Shown here one piece after another: positions 23,055 to 30,532 of a stretch of 32,737 nucleotides of DNA. The notes beneath the pieces are model-generated. The model saw only the letters and a list, made by a program, of their open reading frames with translations. It was not told where the DNA came from and ran no database searches. Origin of the DNA: Thiotrichaceae bacterium UBA7357 (GTDB taxonomy: Bacteria; Pseudomonadota; Gammaproteobacteria; Eutrophobiales; Eutrophobiaceae); the NCBI GenBank assembly GCA_002470825.1, contig DKOR01000007.1:1-32737 (forward strand), written 5' to 3'. Each line of letters opens with the position of its first letter. The first letter of the stretch is position 1. The translations under genes were made by a program, and so were the position numbers.

Positions 23055-23960
23055 CTAATCAGGTTTCTCCATGCCACCAAACTCTTCGAGGAGTTCTTTT
23101 ATGAACTCATGAATCTGTAAAGTCATCACGGCAAAATCTTGATCGAACTGAGTTGCTCTATCATTACTGTCGTCCTCTGCTTGTTCCTGAATAATGTCCT
23201 CAAAGCGTAATCGTTTGATTGATAAATCATCCGATAAAACGAAACGAATTGCTTCGCGCCATACCAACGCAAGTTGGATAACACGTTTACCTGCTTTTAA
23301 ATGACTCATTATTTCAGCGCTTTCCAATTCCTGATTCTTACAGCGTACTATGTTCTTACTTTCTCTAGGGTTCTGTAATTCACATTCATTATCAAGCTCA
23401 AAACTTTCTGGGGCAGCACCTTGTAGCCAGTGGGTCATCATGTTTGCAGCGTCGCCATGACACTTTAGGGGCACTATCGGCAAACTACCCAAGGTCGCAC
23501 GCAGATGATCCATAAATTCTTCTGCTTTATTTGAGCTAGCAGAATCAATAATTAATAATTTATTTTTTGGGTCGAAATAAGCATAAACGAGGTATGAGCG
23601 TGTTAATGCGCGTGGTAATAAAGTATGTACAACATCTTCCTTAATTGTGCGTTTTTCATTACGATATATACTACGTGCCTGAGCCGCTTCAAATTCAATA
23701 ACCTTTTCTTCTACGATCTCGCTGATAGCAGCTGGGGGTAGGATCTTTTCCTGTTTGCGAGCACAGATCATGGTGTAGTCACCACACTTATGCGTATATT
23801 GCTCACCACTCTTTCCTAGTGGCGACACCCAACCATAGCGAGAGAAGTCCATATTAGTACAAGGCGTGAAGTCCTGTTGGTGAAGTGCGATTTCTAATGT
23901 GTCAGGAGTCAGGTCAATGTCTTTAGTAAAATGATATACTCGAAGGTTTTTGAACCACAT
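23055..23960 (-). CDS. rdgC: Recombination-associated protein RdgC
   Basis: The 301-residue form starts at ATG 23960 with MWFKNLRVYHFT, the standard RdgC N-terminus. A longer frame to 24029 adds 23 residues with no family resemblance. RdgC forms a ring dimer that binds double-stranded DNA and restrains RecA. Family landmarks include GWVSPLG, GDYTMICARKQEKILPP and the DFSVMTLQ-like FAVMTLQ segment near the end. It is divergent from a small conserved gene across 125 nt and precedes maf. Confidence 0.93.
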   Translation of the reverse strand: MWFKNLRVYHFTKDIDLTPDTLEIALHQQDFTPCTNMDFSRYGWVSPLGKSGEQYTHKCGDYTMICARKQEKILPPAAISEIVEEKVIEFEAAQARSIYRNEKRTIKEDVVHTLLPRALTRSYLVYAYFDPKNKLLIIDSASSNKAEEFMDHLRATLGSLPIVPLKCHGDAANMMTHWLQGAAPESFELDNECELQNPRESKNIVRCKNQELESAEIMSHLKAGKRVIQLALVWREAIRFVLSDDLSIKRLRFEDIIQEQAEDDSNDRATQFDQDFAVMTLQIHEFIKELLEEFGGMEKPD

Positions 23961-24085
23961 ATTATTTATGTATTGAGTCGAAAAAAGACACTGATTATCC
24001 CGCACCTTACCCAACACAAGCAAGGACAATTAGTGAGTCTTTCGTTGTGGGTGCGGCAATGTAATAATTAGCTAAAAATTAAGAA

Positions 24086-24379
24086 ATGTATAAGAGCATG
24101 AAATCACCAGTCGATAAGCTACTAGAAAAGAACCGGGAATTAAGTCACTCGGAAATGATGAAAGTTAGTTCACATGTACAACGTAATGAAAGGGAATCGG
24201 ACTGGATAATTAACACGCTAACTCTGGAAGGTCACGATGTCCCATTTCGATTCAAGCGAAAAAAAAGTTACCGCAATCTTAAGGGCGCACGCATAAACTT
24301 GACCTATTATGCTGGTGTGGAAAATATTGCTGGTTTTAGTATAGAAGTAATGAATGTTGTCCGAATAAAAGTGGCCTAA
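24086..24379 (+). CDS. Small conserved-looking protein of unknown function
   Basis: This 97-residue soluble, basic protein has no membrane segment or signal. The middle is dense in charged residues (HVQRNERESDW, FRFKRKKSYRN) and the end is beta-like (ARINLTYYAGV). It looks like a real gene: it lies on the same strand as phr, 38 nt before it, and has no competing long frame. Small proteins with this RFKRKKxYRxLKG pattern seem familiar from gammaproteobacteria, but I know of no function. The start may be 24086 or ATG 24098. Confidence 0.65.
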   Translation: MYKSMKSPVDKLLEKNRELSHSEMMKVSSHVQRNERESDWIINTLTLEGHDVPFRFKRKKSYRNLKGARINLTYYAGVENIAGFSIEVMNVVRIKVA

Positions 24380-24417
24380 TTTTAGTAATATATTTAAATA
24401 GGAATAAGCTCAGCATT

Positions 24418-25836
24418 ATGTCCTTAGAAAAAAACATTATCATTCATTGGTTCAGACAGGATCTAAGGCTCTGTGACAATCCATCTCTGTTTGAGGCTGC
24501 GAAACAAGGCGTAGTGTTGCCTATTTATATCCTAGATGACGATAATCCTGGTCTATATCAAATGGGTGGGGCGAGTCGTTGGTGGTTATATCGCTCTTTA
24601 CAAGAGCTTAATAGATCATTAAACGGCAATCTTGTAATTCATAATGGTGATCCAAAAAAAATTCTTCTTAATTTAGTTAGCGAAAATAAAATTAAGAGTG
24701 TGTTTTGGAATCGATGCTATGAACCATGGAGGATTCGACGAGATAAAGAAATAAAAAAATTGTTAGAGGCCCAAAATATAAAAACTAAAAGTTTTAATGG
24801 TTCCTTACTCTGGGAACCATGGGACGCTCTAAAAAAAGACGGCGCGCCATATAAAGTATTTACGCCTTATTATCGCAAAGGTTGTTTAAATGAAGTTTCG
24901 CCAAGGAAACCATTGGGTAAACCCAGGAATCTGAATCTGTATGTCGAACTTGTAAATGGATTACCAATAGATAATCTGAAGTTATTACCTACTATTAATT
25001 GGCATGAAAAATTAGAACCTTATTGGCGAATAGGTGAAACAAACGCACAGAAAACGTTTGCGGATTTCAAGGATAATTGTTTAAATAACTATAAAAAAAA
25101 TAGGAATTACCCAGCATTAAGTAGTGTTTCTCGTTTATCACCACACCTTCATTTTGGTGAAATATCTCCAAATCAAATTTGGTATGATATTAAAATAAAA
25201 AAGGAAACTGATAGCATAAATCATTTTTTGAGCGAAATAGGTTGGAGAGAATTTTCTCATAATCTTCTCTACCATTTTCCCGATTTACCATATAATAATC
25301 TGCAAGATAAGTTTGATAGATTCCCATGGTTAGAAAATGAAGACTATTTACGTTGTTGGCAAACTGGTCAAACTGGTTATCCCTTGGTAGATGCAGGTAT
25401 GCGAGAGCTTTGGGAAACTGGTTATATGCATAATCGCTTACGTATGGTTGTTGCTTCTTTTTTAGTGAAGAATTTATTGTTGCACTGGCATCACGGCGAA
25501 AAGTGGTTCTGGGATTGTTTACTAGATGCTGACTTAGCTAATAATAGTGCAAGTTGGCAGTGGGTCGCGGGTTGTGGCGCAGACGCGGCTCCCTACTTTC
25601 GAATATTTAATCCTTGTATTCAAGGTCAGAAATTTGATCCTGATGGCAGCTACACAAAACGGTTCGTCCCAGAATTAAAATCAATGCCTAATAAATATCT
25701 TTTTAATCCATGGGAAGCGCCCGATGCAATCCTGCAAAAAGCAGATGTTCTTTTAGGTAAAGATTATCCAATGCCTATTGTTAACTTAAAACTTTCTCGG
25801 CTACGCGCATTAGAAGCTTTCATGTCAATGAAATAA
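24418..25836 (+). CDS. phrB: Deoxyribodipyrimidine photolyase (class I CPD photolyase)
   Basis: This 472-residue enzyme repairs UV-induced cyclobutane pyrimidine dimers using light. The N-terminal antenna domain begins IIHWFRQDLRL (8-18). The FAD domain has GYPLVDAGMRELWETGYMHNRLRM (about 320-343) and ASWQWVAGCGADAAPYFRIFNP (about 378-399). Length and motif order fit E. coli PhrB. The antenna chromophore cannot be read from the sequence. It follows the small unknown gene by 38 nt. Its presence implies that the organism meets light at least part of the time, but does not prove it. Confidence 0.94.
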   Translation: MSLEKNIIIHWFRQDLRLCDNPSLFEAAKQGVVLPIYILDDDNPGLYQMGGASRWWLYRSLQELNRSLNGNLVIHNGDPKKILLNLVSENKIKSVFWNRCYEPWRIRRDKEIKKLLEAQNIKTKSFNGSLLWEPWDALKKDGAPYKVFTPYYRKGCLNEVSPRKPLGKPRNLNLYVELVNGLPIDNLKLLPTINWHEKLEPYWRIGETNAQKTFADFKDNCLNNYKKNRNYPALSSVSRLSPHLHFGEISPNQIWYDIKIKKETDSINHFLSEIGWREFSHNLLYHFPDLPYNNLQDKFDRFPWLENEDYLRCWQTGQTGYPLVDAGMRELWETGYMHNRLRMVVASFLVKNLLLHWHHGEKWFWDCLLDADLANNSASWQWVAGCGADAAPYFRIFNPCIQGQKFDPDGSYTKRFVPELKSMPNKYLFNPWEAPDAILQKADVLLGKDYPMPIVNLKLSRLRALEAFMSMK

Positions 25837-26082
25837 AGAAATTGATATGGTGCATAATTTTGGAAATTGTAACCTCAACTTTTGGATAGTTTAAATCATG
25901 AATGTATCAGTTGGTGACCATGCTTATTTAGTATCTATGGTTACTGAATAGAAGTTTCATTTATTATTGAATAATATAACACTTATTAGTGTTCCTTGTT
26001 ACTCTGTGGTTTAAGGGTATGAGAAATTTTAAATTTGAATCGAGCATTATCTTCTATTGCAACGATGATCTTGTATTTGGAG

Positions 26083-26117
26083 GTCTTCATTTTTTATATG
26101 TGTGAAGACTAAATTTT
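26083..26117 (+). terminator. Possible intrinsic terminator for phrB
   Basis: GTCTTCA (26083-26089) and TGAAGAC (26103-26109) form a 7-bp stem with a 13-nt loop, followed by TAAATTTTTTATTTT. It lies about 250 nt after phrB and touches the convergent rlmH stop. The 280 nt between holds nothing else recognisable. The loop is long and the stem modest, so this is tentative. Confidence 0.4.
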
Positions 26118-26588
26118 TTATTTTCTATGGTAGGGATGGTTTTGAATGATCGTCCATGCTCTATAAATTTGTTCAACTAACATCACCCTTACTAAACCAT
26201 GAGGCATAGTCATTTTAGACAGTGCCCAAATTTGATTTGCCTTCTTTTTGATTCCATCAGCTAGGCCATCAGAACCGCCAATTATGATGCTGATGTGCTG
26301 TTGTTCATCATTCCATGCCTGTAATTGTTTCGCGAAATCTTGGGTGTTTATGCTTTTCCCTCGTTCATCTAGCGCAATGATGATAGCTCTAGGAGAAAGT
26401 GCTGACTCAATACTATCTTGTTCTTTGTTTTTGTAATACTCAGCGTTATTATTTTTCCCGCGAAGAGCTGGTGTGATTTCGACTATTTTAAAATGGATGT
26501 TCTTTGGTAAGCGCCTTGAATATACTTTAACAGCAGTTTCAAGCCATGGGGGCATACGCTTACCGACCGCAATTAGATCTATCTGCAC
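26118..26588 (-). CDS. rlmH: 23S rRNA (pseudouridine1915-N3)-methyltransferase RlmH
   Basis: This is a 156-residue SPOUT-fold methyltransferase. LDERG (73-77) and GGSDG (104-108) line the knotted SAM site, and the C-terminus YRAWTIIQNHPYHRK is the RlmH signature. It modifies helix 69 of 23S rRNA. Its first base overlaps the last base of rsfS, in the conserved nadD-rsfS-rlmH order. Confidence 0.96.
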   Translation of the reverse strand: MQIDLIAVGKRMPPWLETAVKVYSRRLPKNIHFKIVEITPALRGKNNNAEYYKNKEQDSIESALSPRAIIIALDERGKSINTQDFAKQLQAWNDEQQHISIIIGGSDGLADGIKKKANQIWALSKMTMPHGLVRVMLVEQIYRAWTIIQNHPYHRK

Positions 26589-26953
26589 TATTGGCCTTGT
26601 TCAGCTTTTTCAGCTTGTTCAGCTTCTATAGTTACTGAGCTCCAGAGTTTTTCAAGCTGATAATATTCGCGTGTGTCAGGATGCATGATGTGAACAATAA
26701 TGTCGCCTAGATCTACCAACACCCAGTCGCCTTCCTTCTTTCCTTCTGTACCTAATAGTACTAAACCATTTTCTTTTGCTGCTTCAGTAACTTTCTCACT
26801 GATTGAGTTTACTTGCCGGCTTGAGCGACCACTAGCGATAATCATGTAATCGGAGATACTCGTGAGTTTACTCACTTCAAAGACAATGACATCAAGCGCC
26901 TTGTTATCTTCTAATACTTTTAAGATTGTATCTATAGATTTTTCAATATTCAT
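26588..26953 (-). CDS. rsfS: Ribosome silencing factor RsfS
   Basis: The 121-residue protein binds uL14 and blocks subunit joining under starvation. The core VFEVSKLTSISDYMIIASGRSSRQV (about 24-48) and the DWVLVDLGDIIVHIM segment (76-90) define the family. A short Glu/Ala/Gln-rich tail (EAEQAEKAEQGQ) follows the usual end. The start codon overlaps the nadD stop by 4 nt. Confidence 0.95.
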   Translation of the reverse strand: MNIEKSIDTILKVLEDNKALDVIVFEVSKLTSISDYMIIASGRSSRQVNSISEKVTEAAKENGLVLLGTEGKKEGDWVLVDLGDIIVHIMHPDTREYYQLEKLWSSVTIEAEQAEKAEQGQ

Positions 26954-27594
26954 ACAGTTTCCTGATAAAGATTATTTTCTTTAATATAAATTTGTGTTGA
27001 TACTGATAAAAACTGGGCGATTACTTTACGCTCAATATGTCTCTTACGGATTAGACTTGATGATATATCCAACATGGGTATATTAATAAAATGAATATAA
27101 CCGCATAGTTTTTCATTAAGTGCTGTAAGCTGATTAGTCTGATGTTGTTTAATCCATTGCTTTAGTTCCTGAGCTTTAGGCTCATCAGACTCGCCTGGAC
27201 GATTTGCGACTATGATGTGTGCATAATTCAGTAACTTTTTCCAGTCCTTCCATCTATCAATCTTATTAAAAGCATCTCTGCCCAAGATTAAACACAAAGT
27301 ATCATCAATGAACTCATATCTTAATGATTTAAGTGTGTTGATCGAATAAGAAGTCTCATCGTTATCGAGTTCACGTAAATCTATGCGAAGACATTCTTCA
27401 TTGTCTATAGCCAATTCTATCATTTTACGTCTTTGGAGACTGCTAGCGATAGGTCTGGAACGATGTGGCGGAAAATTCAGAGGTATTAATCTCACGTGAT
27501 CTAGACTAAGTTGTTCTTTAGCTTCAAGTGCGAGACGTATATGTCCATTATGGATCGGATCAAATGTACCACCGAGAACACCGATTAATGGCAT
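26950..27594 (-). CDS. nadD: Nicotinate-nucleotide adenylyltransferase NadD
   Basis: This 214-residue enzyme makes deamido-NAD from nicotinate mononucleotide and ATP. GGTFDPIHNGH (8-18) is the nucleotidyltransferase signature with its HxGH, and ISSSLIR (177-183) is the second phosphate-binding motif. It overlaps rsfS by 4 nt and follows proA after 66 nt, as in several gammaproteobacteria. Confidence 0.95.
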   Translation of the reverse strand: MPLIGVLGGTFDPIHNGHIRLALEAKEQLSLDHVRLIPLNFPPHRSRPIASSLQRRKMIELAIDNEECLRIDLRELDNDETSYSINTLKSLRYEFIDDTLCLILGRDAFNKIDRWKDWKKLLNYAHIIVANRPGESDEPKAQELKQWIKQHQTNQLTALNEKLCGYIHFINIPMLDISSSLIRKRHIERKVIAQFLSVSTQIYIKENNLYQETV

Positions 27595-27660
27595 GTTTTA
27601 AAAAATAAGGACATTGAATGTAAGTTTCGCAAGTAATAGTACGATAATAAAATTACACCA

Positions 27661-28917
27661 TCACGTTCGAATATGTCCATCTCCTATCACAATGTATTTT
27701 TTTGAAGTGAGCCCCTTCAGACCAACCGGGCCACGTGCGTGGAATTTATCGGTGCTGATACCAATTTCTGCACCAAGGCCATATTCAAAACCATCAGCAA
27801 AACGAGTTGATGCATTGACCATCACCGAGCTTGAATCGACTTCTCTCAAGAAACGACGAGATGTTGTTATGCTCTCAGTGACGATTGCGTCAGTATGCTG
27901 AGAGCCGAACTTAGAAATATGCTGCATAGCTTCATCAACATCTTCTACAATTTTTAACGACATGATAGGTGCCAAATATTCTGTACCATAATCTTCTTCG
28001 GTAGCGAGTTTAATATCTTCAAATAATTTTATCGATTCTTTACAACCGCGAATCTCAACACCAGCTTCTTTATATAAAGGCGCTAGTTTATGCAGTACAG
28101 CAGACGAAATTGAACGCGCCACTAATAAACATTCCATCGTATTACAAGTGCCATAGCGTTGTGTTTTTGCATTCAAAGCAATGCTAACAGCTTTTTCAAT
28201 ATCAGCATCATTATCGACATAGACATGACAAATACCATCTAAATGTTTTATCACAGGCATTCGCGCCTCCGCACTAACGCGTTCAATCAAATTTTTACCG
28301 CCACGTGGGACAAGAACGTCAACATGCTCTGACATGCCAAGCAATTCGCCAACAGCTGCACGATCTGTCGTAGAAATAATTTGCACGCCTTCTTGCGGTA
28401 AATTGGCAGTAACTAACCCCATATGAATACATTTTGCGATAGCCTGATTTGAGTTTAAGGCTTCAGAACCACCACGTAAGATTGTTGCATTGCCTGACTT
28501 CAGACAAAGACCCGCGGCGTCTGCAGTCACATTCGGTCGAGATTCATAAATTATTCCAACAACACCTAAAGGTACGCGCATATTGCCTACCTGAATACCG
28601 GTTGGGCGCATAGCTAGATCAGTTATGGTGCCGATAGGATCAGTGAGAGATGCAATTTGACTGAGGCCCTCTGACATGCAATCAATTCGTGAGTCTGTCA
28701 GTTCTAACCGATCAATTAATGCAGCTTCAATATTTTTTTCTTTTGCGAGCTTTAAATCTTCATTATTAGCTTTAGTCAGAAGAGGGCGATATTTTTGTAT
28801 GTTTTCGGCAATAGCGATTAATGCATCATTCTTTTGCGCAGTTGTTGCCCGTGCCATTAGATCGGCCGATAGTCTCGCAAGTTTGCCCAGACCGTATATG
28901 TATTTCTTTATATCCAT
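27661..28917 (-). CDS. proA: Gamma-glutamyl phosphate reductase ProA
   Basis: This 418-residue NADPH-dependent enzyme of proline synthesis reduces glutamyl-5-phosphate to the semialdehyde. C258 in RYGTCNTMECLL is the catalytic cysteine. GVVGIIYESRPNVTADA (118-134) and the glycine-rich ILRGGSEA (146-153) fit the family, and the length matches the usual 417. It sits between holA and nadD; proB is not in the window. It lies 26 nt after holA. Confidence 0.96.
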   Translation of the reverse strand: MDIKKYIYGLGKLARLSADLMARATTAQKNDALIAIAENIQKYRPLLTKANNEDLKLAKEKNIEAALIDRLELTDSRIDCMSEGLSQIASLTDPIGTITDLAMRPTGIQVGNMRVPLGVVGIIYESRPNVTADAAGLCLKSGNATILRGGSEALNSNQAIAKCIHMGLVTANLPQEGVQIISTTDRAAVGELLGMSEHVDVLVPRGGKNLIERVSAEARMPVIKHLDGICHVYVDNDADIEKAVSIALNAKTQRYGTCNTMECLLVARSISSAVLHKLAPLYKEAGVEIRGCKESIKLFEDIKLATEEDYGTEYLAPIMSLKIVEDVDEAMQHISKFGSQHTDAIVTESITTSRRFLREVDSSSVMVNASTRFADGFEYGLGAEIGISTDKFHARGPVGLKGLTSKKYIVIGDGHIRT

Positions 28918-28943
28918 CTTTATACTTCTATTTTTTACATCGT

Positions 28944-29975
28944 TTATACTTTTTGAAAGTTTGTCATATTAATGCCCGCTATTGCCAATAATAGTATATT
29001 AAACTGGTCCCATACTTGAGATTTTTGACTACTTTTTAAAGTTTTATCAATTAACGCACAATAATTTAATAGTTGATCTAAAGATTTACTCGAGTGACGT
29101 TTTAAAACTGCATTCATTGGCCGTTTCTTTTGATCCCATAATCGATAAGAATGAAATAAATTCTCTAGACTTACTCCAGATTCATGTTGATGGGCAATAG
29201 TACATACTCGTCGAAACTCCCACATCAGAGCACCAAATAAAGCCATTGGTTCAGTTCCTTCATTTTTTAAACCATGTAACATTATCAAGGTTCGATCTGA
29301 ATCACCAAGAAACGCACTTTCGATCATGTCAAAGACATCGAAACGTGAACTATCTGCCACCGCATTGATAACATCTTCAATATCGATATCGTCCTTATCA
29401 ACGAGAAGCACCAATTTTTCAATTTCTTGTTTTGCGGCAAGCATGTTGCCTTCTACACGTTGTGCGATCAATCTTGCCGCATCTAACGAAAGTCGTTTTT
29501 GTTTAGCCTGAACACTTGATTGTATCCAGTTAGATAATTGTACTGAATTGATAGGCCAAACTTGAATGATCGCTGCCTTCTTTTCTATTGCTTTAAACCA
29601 TTTAGTGTTTTGAACACTTTTATCCACTTTCTCTGAGGTGATAACCAGTAAATTATCTTTATTTATCTGTTCTGCATACTCTGATAAAACACGACCGCCT
29701 TCTTTGCCAGGTTTGGGTGATGACATACGTAACTCAATAATTCGCCGACTAGAGAATAATGATAAATTATCAGTGGCCTGATTAATCGAGTACCAATCGA
29801 AAGACTTATCGACATTAAACACAATGCGTTCATCATACCCTTGAGTGCGGGCTGACGCTCTTATTTGATCAACACATTCCAGCTTTTGTAGCGGCTCATC
29901 ACCACTCACAAAATATATCGGTCCCAACGCTGTACGTTGCAAGTGCATCTCCAACTGTTCGGGGCGCAATCGCAT
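28944..29975 (-). CDS. holA: DNA polymerase III subunit delta HolA
   Basis: This 343-residue clamp-loader subunit opens the beta sliding clamp. The N-terminal segment PIYFVSGDEPLQKLECVDQIR and the middle RVEGNMLAAKQEIEKLVLL are typical of HolA, and the length equals that of E. coli. It follows lptE by 11 nt, in the conserved leuS-lptE-holA order. Confidence 0.94.
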   Translation of the reverse strand: MRLRPEQLEMHLQRTALGPIYFVSGDEPLQKLECVDQIRASARTQGYDERIVFNVDKSFDWYSINQATDNLSLFSSRRIIELRMSSPKPGKEGGRVLSEYAEQINKDNLLVITSEKVDKSVQNTKWFKAIEKKAAIIQVWPINSVQLSNWIQSSVQAKQKRLSLDAARLIAQRVEGNMLAAKQEIEKLVLLVDKDDIDIEDVINAVADSSRFDVFDMIESAFLGDSDRTLIMLHGLKNEGTEPMALFGALMWEFRRVCTIAHQHESGVSLENLFHSYRLWDQKKRPMNAVLKRHSSKSLDQLLNYCALIDKTLKSSQKSQVWDQFNILLLAIAGINMTNFQKV

Positions 29976-29986
29976 TTAACTCGGAA

Positions 29987-30484
29987 TTACTTAGTTGCAG
30001 GTAATAAGGCTTGTAGTCGTCGCAGAACCTTGCTTGCAGCACTTCGAATTAAATCATCTTCAAGAAGACTTTCTTCAGAGAACTTACCTAATACGTCACT
30101 CTCATCAAAGATAAAATCTCGTGTTACTCTAACGTTATCATTTTCTATAATACTGCTCCCATTCGGATATGCGGCGTTCAATTTGGCATTCAGAACGACT
30201 TGATATTCTTCAACCTTACCAGTATCTGCAGAAACACTTAATACTGATTTCTCAAAGCGCTCTTCCTTTAAAGTGATTATATAAGCAGCATCCTGACTGG
30301 AGCTAGCTAATGAACCACCTAAAGCTGCCACCTGAGATTTGACCTCTTTGGTAAGTCGTGGCGCGCTCGACGAATTAATGTAAAGGTTGTTGATATCAAA
30401 CCCACTTATTTGTGAACCACGGAGATGAAATCCACACGCTGTGGTTAATAACAGCAAGTATACTAATATCAAGCGTGTTTTCAT
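29987..30484 (-). CDS. lptE: LPS-assembly lipoprotein LptE
   Basis: This 165-residue protein has a lipoprotein signal ending TTAC, so C17 is the predicted lipidation site. GFHLRGS follows directly, the hallmark start of LptE. It plugs the LptD barrel for insertion of lipopolysaccharide in the outer membrane. The position between leuS and holA confirms the call, as LptE sequences diverge. Confidence 0.93.
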   Translation of the reverse strand: MKTRLILVYLLLLTTACGFHLRGSQISGFDINNLYINSSSAPRLTKEVKSQVAALGGSLASSSQDAAYIITLKEERFEKSVLSVSADTGKVEEYQVVLNAKLNAAYPNGSSIIENDNVRVTRDFIFDESDVLGKFSEESLLEDDLIRSAASKVLRRLQALLPATK

Positions 30485-30532
30485 TTAATACCCTCATCTT
30501 GGCAAGTTATTTCTTAATTACGGCATATTACC

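Noticed and set aside
23961..24029. Extended RdgC start
   Set aside because: The added 23 residues precede the standard MWFKNL start of the family.
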